This document shows, piece after piece, positions 55,792-61,915 of a stretch of 64,000 nt of DNA. The notes under the pieces are model-generated. The model had not been told where the DNA came from. It made no database searches and was given only the letters and a program-made list of their open reading frames with translations. Source of the DNA: Flammeovirga sp. OC4 (lineage in GTDB: Bacteria > Bacteroidota > Bacteroidia > Cytophagales > Flammeovirgaceae); the NCBI RefSeq assembly GCF_000812565.1, contig NZ_JTAM01000030.1, positions 1 through 64,000 on the forward strand, given 5' to 3'. The position numbers and the translations under genes were made by a program. How positions within the stretch are numbered: the stretch's first letter is position 1; each line of letters begins with the position of its first letter.

Positions 55792-57066
55792 TTACTTCAT
55801 GGTCTTCTTCTCTCTTAGCCTCTTTCCTGCTTGCCCTGTCAGTTTTAAATAATGATCGGAAGGTAATCCTTCATAATCTGAAAACGTTCCATTGACAGGA
55901 GGTGTATTTGTTACTTTGAATATGGCTGTACCTTCATCTATTTCATCAAACATGGCTACATAAAGCATATCTACACCCTCCTCTATCGTAACGTCTATTT
56001 GCTTACTGAAAAAAGCTCCCTTTAATCTAGGTATCGCATTTAAATTCGCATTTTGTTCATTGCCTTGCCCCTTCATTCTCTTTAAATTATACCAGCTAAA
56101 CCCTGGGTAGATCGTTGGTACATAATCCAAATTATTCTCCTTACACCATGCTAGATCATCCGCAATCTGTTTTCTATATACATTATCATTTTCCAAATCA
56201 GGCATTTTATATCTACCTACCAACCACGGTTGTACAATATCAGCTTGTTTGATGATTTCATGTAGATAAGGGTCAGGTTCACTGTCTTTGGTAAGTGTTC
56301 TAAAACGTGTAGGAACTCCTAGCATTATAGAGAAATTACCGTATTTCGGATCATTTTTTACAAAGTCCATAAAACGCTCTACTTCACTACTCTTCGCTGT
56401 ATAAGGACGCTCTTGAAAACCCACACCCCATATTGCTACTAACGGTTTACCGTTATGATGTAAATAATTCTCTTTGTTTATTCCTTTATTAAAATGGATT
56501 TCATCAACCAACTGTTTCCAATCACTCACTAATGTTTCATAACAGCTTTCCTCTTTTTTTAACCCCGACAAGTCATACATCACCGCAATAGCTCTATTGT
56601 ACTTCTTGGCTGATTTGAAGGCCTTTTTCAAAATAGAAGTTGCTTCTTCTCTGCGAGGTCCGCTTTTAGAATTATTGTAAAAACGTTGCATAAATACGCC
56701 ATCAATACCATATTCTTTCATCCATCTGAAATGTGTATCTATAGTCGATGCGTCCAATGAGCTAAATACATTTGCTAAAGAACCATCTTGATTTTTAAAA
56801 GGGGTTTTATACGTCTTCTTGTATTCAGACATATCAGGCCATAAGTCAACAGATACATTGTTAGGATCAAAACCTTTGTAACCGTAATGTACCCAGCCTC
56901 TAGAACCCCCATCGTTAGGGGTTCTAAACCAGCCTTGATAACCACACATCACTAACCCTTTATAGGAAGGGTAATTTATTTTTTCTTTCTTCTTTTTGAA
57001 GGCCAATAACATTAGTAAACTTATTGATGCTACTAATACTATTGAATATATCTTTTTTAATTTCAT
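55792..57066 (-). CDS. GH99/GH71-like glycoside hydrolase
   Basis: 424 residues. The N-terminus has one hydrophobic segment (YSIVLVASISLLMLLAF) followed by Lys residues and no clear cleavage site, so the enzyme may stay membrane-anchored. The TIM-barrel body shows the GH71/99 pattern: VMCGYQGWFRTPNDG near the start, YGIDGVFMQRFY, WLVGRYKMPD, YVPTIYPGFSW, and YVAMFDEIDEGTAIF at the end. Glu375 and Glu378 in DEIDEG match the two catalytic glutamates of GH99 endo-alpha-1,2-mannosidases (usual motif NEWHEG). A mannan or other alpha-linked backbone is therefore possible, but related GH71/99-like proteins act elsewhere. First gene of a two-gene operon with the propeller protein, divergent from a sulfatase. 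Confidence 0.8.
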   Translation of the reverse strand: MKLKKIYSIVLVASISLLMLLAFKKKKEKINYPSYKGLVMCGYQGWFRTPNDGGSRGWVHYGYKGFDPNNVSVDLWPDMSEYKKTYKTPFKNQDGSLANVFSSLDASTIDTHFRWMKEYGIDGVFMQRFYNNSKSGPRREEATSILKKAFKSAKKYNRAIAVMYDLSGLKKEESCYETLVSDWKQLVDEIHFNKGINKENYLHHNGKPLVAIWGVGFQERPYTAKSSEVERFMDFVKNDPKYGNFSIMLGVPTRFRTLTKDSEPDPYLHEIIKQADIVQPWLVGRYKMPDLENDNVYRKQIADDLAWCKENNLDYVPTIYPGFSWYNLKRMKGQGNEQNANLNAIPRLKGAFFSKQIDVTIEEGVDMLYVAMFDEIDEGTAIFKVTNTPPVNGTFSDYEGLPSDHYLKLTGQAGKRLREKKTMK

Positions 57067-57308
57067 TTCAATTCTATATTAAAAAATTAGTTCAACAGTG
57101 TGTCAGATTTGATAATGTAAAAGTAGTTTTACACTCAAATAATAGATTAATGACACATTAATTATTTGGATGTTAATGCACTTTTTTTGTAAAATGAGAG
57201 CCGATCAAGCCGATTTTGACCATTAGCCCATTATTAAGAGTCTATTAATGATCACTGCTACTTTTAGGTAAAATTTTAATCAGACTATCACTTATTTAAT
57301 TTAGTGAA
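57067..57308. promoter_or_regulatory. Divergent promoter region with TTAA-N6-ATTAAT elements
   Basis: Two elements lie here: 57147-57162 (part of ATTAAT-N5-ATTAAT) and 57234-57249, the latter 59 bases before the sulfatase ATG. They could serve the GH99-like and sulfatase genes respectively. No clear -7 box was identified. Confidence 0.4.
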
Positions 57309-58904
57309 ATGAAAAATATAATTATAGCTTTATTACTATTATTCGTTGCTACGAGTATAAGTTTTGGAAATGAACCGCCAAAGAAAAAGAAAAAAACCAA
57401 CCTTGTTTTTATTATAACAGACCAACAGCAATATAAAGCATTGGGTTTGGCAGGTAATAAAGTATTGAAAACTCCAAACTTGGATAGACTAGGAAAAGAT
57501 GGAGCCTATTTTGTCAATGCCTATTCTGCTTGTGCCGTATGTGGCCCTGCCCGTTCTTCTATCCTTACTGGTAGAACAGTTGAAAATACTGGGGTAAATA
57601 ATAATGATAAAACCTATTATTATACTAAAGAAAAGGTAATGCAACACCCTACTTTTGATGAGCTTCTAAAAGAAGAAGGGTATACGTGTGAATATTATGG
57701 TAAATGGCACGCAATGGCCAACAAAGCTAAAGTATATAGCAATCCAGAAAAATATGCTAGAAATGGAAAGTATGCTTTTGATCATGGTGGACAAAGCTTT
57801 TTCTATCAAGATTGGTTGAATGAGAGTTTAAAGAAAAGAGCGTTGGAAAATGGTGAACACATTGACCGTTTTACGAAAAGACCGTATACTCCTGATCCCA
57901 TCGATACTTTCTTCGGACAAGAATATAAGGATGTAAAAAACATCAAAAAATCACAACCTAACTTTCATGGACGTTTAAATATCCCTAAAGAATATACCAT
58001 GACGGCTTTCCAGGCTCAACAAACCATCGATGCCATTGAAAGATTAAAGAAGAAACCTTTCAGTATTACTTGTTCTTTCCATTATCCACATGCTCCTATG
58101 ATTGTCCCTGAGCCTTTCTATAGCATGTATAAGCCAGAGGATATGACGCCTCCTGAAAGTATCAATGATGAAATGAAAAACTCTCCCTATGCCAATGCAA
58201 ATGGACGTAAAAAACTGAAAGAATATTCTGATCCTGAAAAAATCAAATATATGATCTCAAATTACTATGGTTTGATTACGGAAGTAGATTATTGGATTGG
58301 GCAGATTATCGATAAAATTGATGAACTAGGATTGACAGAAAACACTCTTATTGTCTTCACAAGTGACCATGGGGAAATGTTAGGAGCACATGGTTTGAGA
58401 GAGAAAAATGTATTCTATGAAGAATCTGCTCATATTCCATTATTAATGAAACTTCCTACTCAAATCAAGCCCAACTCTACAGTTGATGGCTATGTATCAC
58501 ATATCGATATTTTCTCCACTATACTTGATTATATGGACGTTGATGCTCCTTCTGCTGATGGAAAAAGCCTACGTAATATGATCGAAGGTAAGGAAGAGGA
58601 ATACGGTGATTATGTTGTTACTGAATGGAATTATCGTGGGGATGTTTCTCCAAACTATATGATTGTAAAAGACGGTTGGAAACTTATGATTCCTTATTCT
58701 GTAGAATCTAAAGTGATCAATGTCCTCTATAATATGAATGAAGATCCACACGAAATGAATAACCTCTTAGGTAAAAACCCTAATCAAGAACAATACACTG
58801 AGAAGGCTGAGGAATTAAGGTCTGCTCTATTGGAATGGCTGAAAAAGAATAACTCCAAGTTTTATGATGGTGTGAAAAACCGTGTGTTGGTCAAGAATAT
58901 TTAA
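57309..58904 (+). CDS. S1-family sulfatase (DQ-type metal motif)
   Basis: 531 residues, signal peptide to about residue 20 (SISFG) followed by a Lys-rich stretch. The signature is CGPARSSILTG (Cys78). The first metal motif reads IITDQQQYKALG, so the usual second Asp is Gln39, a variation known in some S1 subfamilies. The second metal motif is TSDHGEMLGAHG. Further blocks: YYGKWHAM, ITCSFHYPHAPM, YYGLITEVDYWIGQIIDKI and YEESAHIPLLMKLP. It is the sixth sulfatase of the window and the second on the plus strand. It is divergent from the GH99-like gene and shares with the 54084 sulfatase an upstream TTAA-N6-ATTAAT site, suggesting co-regulation. Confidence 0.93.
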   Translation: MKNIIIALLLLFVATSISFGNEPPKKKKKTNLVFIITDQQQYKALGLAGNKVLKTPNLDRLGKDGAYFVNAYSACAVCGPARSSILTGRTVENTGVNNNDKTYYYTKEKVMQHPTFDELLKEEGYTCEYYGKWHAMANKAKVYSNPEKYARNGKYAFDHGGQSFFYQDWLNESLKKRALENGEHIDRFTKRPYTPDPIDTFFGQEYKDVKNIKKSQPNFHGRLNIPKEYTMTAFQAQQTIDAIERLKKKPFSITCSFHYPHAPMIVPEPFYSMYKPEDMTPPESINDEMKNSPYANANGRKKLKEYSDPEKIKYMISNYYGLITEVDYWIGQIIDKIDELGLTENTLIVFTSDHGEMLGAHGLREKNVFYEESAHIPLLMKLPTQIKPNSTVDGYVSHIDIFSTILDYMDVDAPSADGKSLRNMIEGKEEEYGDYVVTEWNYRGDVSPNYMIVKDGWKLMIPYSVESKVINVLYNMNEDPHEMNNLLGKNPNQEQYTEKAEELRSALLEWLKKNNSKFYDGVKNRVLVKNI

Positions 58905-58940
58905 CCTATCGATGATGATTGAAATAAGTGTTCAATGCAT

Positions 58941-59365
58941 TCTAAACTAATTTATCGTTTACTTTCAATCGGCCTTTCTGCAAGCATTTACAGGATTAAC
59001 TTTCAAACTTCCTTCTTCTTCATTTTTGTCTTGAAACAAAAACGAAGCAAAAAATTCAAGGCTTTGAAGTCAAAAGCTAAATTCCATTTCTCTCGCCTAA
59101 ATGATTTTAAACTCGCTGCGCTCAAACAACAAAATCATTTTTAACGGCTCAATACATGGAATTCTGAACGCTTTTCCCTTCAAGGCCGAGGGAGATACTA
59201 CTAAATGATGGTCTGATTACATGTCAAAAGACAAAGGTTTTATTATAACCTTCTAAAATGCAGTTCTGCAGGGACGTTTTAGTAAAACGTCCTTGCGAAC
59301 CACAATACAGCATCATTTCCCTCAAAAAAAGCAATTATATAAATCAACGACAAATTAGTTTACAA
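58941..59365 (+). repeat. Intact MITE-like repeat (about 425 bp) with inverted-repeat ends
   Basis: Left end TCTAAACTAATTTATCGTTT (58941-58960) is complementary, with few mismatches, to the right end around 59341-59365. Inside are CCCTTCAAGGCCGAGGGAG, a long hairpin AAATGATTTT/AAAATCATTT enclosing CTCGC...GCTC, and a P2 palindrome at 59272-59292. The split copy at 36675-36760 plus 38198-38532 is closely similar. A shortened copy lies at 17505-17640. No transposase is encoded; the 69-codon frame at 58935 is an artefact of the repeat. Confidence 0.75.
59272..59292. repeat. P2 palindrome with compensated stem (GGACGTTTTA / TAAAACGTCC)
   Basis: Ten-bp perfect arms around one base. Compared with 38447-38467 the inner part of both arms has changed together (TTGCA to TTTTA and TGCAA to TAAAA), keeping full complementarity. 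The flank GCGAACCACAATAC is preserved. Confidence 0.8.
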
Positions 59366-59498
59366 CTAACTAAACAAAATATCCATTTCCTCTTTTTTCT
59401 ATGATATAAGTACTTCCCCCCCCTTTTGAGCAGACTAAAGACGCATTCAATTATCCTAAAAACAACTTTTATTTTTTTTATTTTAAAACAAGTATGAT

Positions 59499-60800
59499 AT
59501 GAACTTTAGACAACTACCAGTAGTATTACTTATGACTAGTGGGCTACTTTTTAGTGCCTGTACTCAAGGTTTTCTTCCTGAAGAGAACGTAATAACGGAA
59601 GAACTTGAGATCAGTTCTTCAGCCAGAACGACCTTACTTGAAGGTGAAGTCGTTTTGATTCAAACCCCAACTGAAGGGGATGAATTTATGCTTGGTACAA
59701 CCTTTACAGTGGAAGGGATTACCGATGAAACCGTTGATTTAGTGGCTTGTAGGCTTTGGATCGACGGTACTTTCTATGATGTAGATAAGGAAGCTCCTTA
59801 TTCATTTGATGTATCCGGTTTACCACTAGGAGAACACGTACTAATGATGCGAGCCAATGGTGCTGACGGAGTAAAATATGATAGCGAAGAGTTGACAATC
59901 AATATCATAGAATACAATGCTCCTGGTACAACAATTATTACTTCAATTGCCAACGGTGATACTTTTGTAGAAGGAGATGATATACTGATCACATCTACAA
60001 ACACCGATGATGATGGTGTAAAAAATGTAAGACTCTGGATTGATGGGCTTTACTATGATATCAATAAAGAAGCGCCATATGATTTTACCATTAATCATCT
60101 TGAAGAAGGTACACACAGCATTGTATTGAAAATGAAAGATGAAAAAGAGAATGTGACTTCCAGTGAAGCCATTACAATTGAAATAGTAAAAGTGGAAGCA
60201 CAAACTAAAGAGGTGATATGGGAAGATTTTCACCTGTCTTTACTTCCTTACGTAAGAATGAGCGGTAATCAGGATATCATTTTTTATAATAGCACCATTG
60301 GAACCACCGAGTTTCTGATGCTCTCTGCCAGTCATGGAAATCCTCCTGCCGGGAGTTATGAAAAGGAATCACAGGTAGAAGGTGGTGGTTGGACCAAAGT
60401 GGGCTATGGAGGTGATGATGATAAAAGTGCTGAGGTGTGGGTACGTCAAGTCACTGCTGACAATCAAAATAACCTTGGACAGATTGATACTAAAAACGCC
60501 TCTGCCACATTAAGCATCCTCACTTATGACGGATTGATAAATACCGGTACAACTCAAAATTTACAGTTTTTCAATACAAAAGCAAGTATTGATCATCAGG
60601 AAGAAATGGGGCCGTTCTTGGTTGTCATCGCTACTGACAACGGTAAAGCATCTACCAATTCAAACCTCAATTATGGTTATAAGGATAATGGTAACCTCAG
60701 TGATGATATGACCATGTTGTACCTCACGCATGAGGATCAGTTTTATGACAACTCTTTCTCCGTAAGAGGAGGTGCTGTAAGTATTCAATTGGTACCATAA
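59499..60800 (+). CDS. Lipoprotein with tandem Ig-like domains
   Basis: 433 residues. The lipoprotein signal MNFRQLPVVLLMTSGLLFSAC puts the lipid on Cys21. Two homologous Ig-like domains (about 50-140 and 142-230; VACRLWIDGTFYDVDKEAPY and VRLWIDGLYYDINKEAPY) are of the kind seen in carbohydrate-active and surface proteins. The C-terminal 200 residues are a beta-rich domain (WEDFHLSLLPYVRMSGNQDI, FLMLSASHGNPPAGSYEKES) that I do not recognise. It is probably surface-exposed and may bind glycan, given the sulfatase upstream, but the repeat element and a 594-base gap separate them. It ends at a hairpin terminator. Confidence 0.7.
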   Translation: MNFRQLPVVLLMTSGLLFSACTQGFLPEENVITEELEISSSARTTLLEGEVVLIQTPTEGDEFMLGTTFTVEGITDETVDLVACRLWIDGTFYDVDKEAPYSFDVSGLPLGEHVLMMRANGADGVKYDSEELTINIIEYNAPGTTIITSIANGDTFVEGDDILITSTNTDDDGVKNVRLWIDGLYYDINKEAPYDFTINHLEEGTHSIVLKMKDEKENVTSSEAITIEIVKVEAQTKEVIWEDFHLSLLPYVRMSGNQDIIFYNSTIGTTEFLMLSASHGNPPAGSYEKESQVEGGGWTKVGYGGDDDKSAEVWVRQVTADNQNNLGQIDTKNASATLSILTYDGLINTGTTQNLQFFNTKASIDHQEEMGPFLVVIATDNGKASTNSNLNYGYKDNGNLSDDMTMLYLTHEDQFYDNSFSVRGGAVSIQLVP

Positions 60801-60814
60801 AATAGTTGATGTAG

Positions 60815-60858
60815 GGGAGAGGTTACATTGAACCTCTTCCCTATTTGTATTTTTTTGT
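60815..60858 (+). terminator. Terminator of the Ig-like lipoprotein gene
   Basis: Stem GGGGAGAGGTT (60815-60825) with AACCTCTTCCC (60832-60842), one G-U pair. The T-rich tract (TTTGTATTTTTTT) begins a few bases further on. Confidence 0.65.
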
Positions 60859-61024
60859 TATGCTTTCTCTATATAAGTACCAAGACAAAATTATCTAATA
60901 CTAATTCTATTTATTGTTTTGCGATTACTTCCTTCAAAAAACTTTCAATAGAACCACTATTCATACGTTTTTTAACGTTGTACTCACAAAAAATAAATTA
61001 GAATTAAATATGATTTATTTTTGA

Positions 61025-61059
61025 CTTAGTACTTATTATTGGCTAAGTACTTACATTTG
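61025..61059 (+). promoter_or_regulatory. Promoter and direct-repeat operator candidate for the DUF4262 gene
   Basis: CTTAGTACTTA (61025-61035) and CTAAGTACTTA (61043-61053) are direct repeats 18 bases apart, 10 of 11 identical. The second overlaps TACATTTG (61052-61059), which fits the -7 consensus TAnnTTTG and lies 24 bases before the ATG. A dimeric regulator could bind here. Confidence 0.4.
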
Positions 61060-61082
61060 ATCCCACATTAAATCATAGCATA

Positions 61083-61832
61083 ATGAAAATAGATAATTTT
61101 ATAGATATAGATACTGAAAATTTAATTCGTAAAAATATAAAGGAGCATGGTTTTCATCTGGGGGTCATTGACGGTGATGAGTACCTACCTGCTTTTGCTT
61201 TTAGTATCGGGTTATATAAAACATACAATCACCCTGAAATCATTATTTTCGGTTTACCACAAGAAATAATGCAGGTGGCCTTGAATACTATCTGTGAAAA
61301 AGTACAAAAGAAAAATATTTTTTCAACAGGCAAAAACTATGATGATATTCTGAGTAAATATCCAGTTCAGTTTGTAGAAGTGGCTAAAGAAAACTATTTC
61401 AATTATTTGGATTATGTAAGCTACTTCTACGAAAATTCTTCCAACTTCCCTGTTCTCCAAATGGTTTGGACAGATCAGAAAGGTAAATTTCCATGGGATC
61501 AGAAATTTGATAAAAACTGGAAGTTCAATCAACCATTATTAGATAGAAATTCAGGTTTCAAATTCTTTGAAGAAAATGAACTCGCAGTTTACACTACCAA
61601 AAACACCCTGGAGGGCAACCCAATTTTGTGGGTATACCACACTCATGATGGTGATTGGGAGTTTCATAGTGAAGAACACCCTGATTTTGAGAATGTAAAA
61701 ATAATCAAGCTTGGCAGGCTCGTCAAAGAAGATCAAAGTCTGAATGATGTCCATATTTTAAGCTATGGCCAAAGTGCCATCAGAAAAGACATTAACTCCC
61801 CTTGGGAGTTTGCTGACTATGAAGACGAATAA
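61083..61832 (+). CDS. DUF4262 domain protein
   Basis: 249 residues, cytosolic, no signal. The N-terminal half shows the DUF4262 pattern: IKEHGFHLGVIDGDEYLPAFAFSIGLYKTYNHPEIIIFGLPQE. The C-terminal half (VLQMVWTDQKGKFPWDQKF, WVYHTHDGDWEFHSEEHPD, IIKLGRLVKEDQSLNDV) resembles the extension seen in longer members. Function is not established for the family; members are often found in stress or defence-like contexts, but nothing here supports that. It is a single-gene unit with a candidate operator upstream and a perfect bidirectional terminator downstream. Probably unrelated to polysaccharide use. Confidence 0.75.
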   Translation: MKIDNFIDIDTENLIRKNIKEHGFHLGVIDGDEYLPAFAFSIGLYKTYNHPEIIIFGLPQEIMQVALNTICEKVQKKNIFSTGKNYDDILSKYPVQFVEVAKENYFNYLDYVSYFYENSSNFPVLQMVWTDQKGKFPWDQKFDKNWKFNQPLLDRNSGFKFFEENELAVYTTKNTLEGNPILWVYHTHDGDWEFHSEEHPDFENVKIIKLGRLVKEDQSLNDVHILSYGQSAIRKDINSPWEFADYEDE

Positions 61833-61838
61833 CCCATT

Positions 61839-61875
61839 AAAAAAGGCACAAATCTTACCAATTTGTGCCTTTTTT
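61839..61875. terminator. Bidirectional terminator
   Basis: Perfect 15-bp stem (61839-61853 with 61861-61875; GGCACAAAT/ATTTGTGCC core flanked by A6 and T6) between convergent genes. Confidence 0.9.
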
Positions 61876-61915
61876 AATACGCCGTAAACTTAGTTTATAC
61901 AATGTGTTTCTCTTA

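Larger units (their letters stand above)
58905..59498. other. Intergenic region carrying the intact MITE-like repeat
   Basis: 594 bases between the sulfatase and the Ig-like lipoprotein genes. Most of it is the repeat at 58941-59365. The remaining 130 bases before the lipoprotein gene are AT-rich with a run of eight C at about 59415-59422 and no clear promoter box. Confidence 0.5.

Noticed and set aside
57309-58904. Inactive sulfatase because of Gln in the DD metal motif
   Set aside because: DQ at this position occurs in recognised S1 subfamilies, and the Cys signature and second metal motif are intact, so activity is likely.
58935-59144. 69-codon plus-strand frame (and the related frame at 38238-38504)
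   Set aside because: Both are translations of the MITE-like repeat; the frame is not kept between the two copies while the hairpins are.
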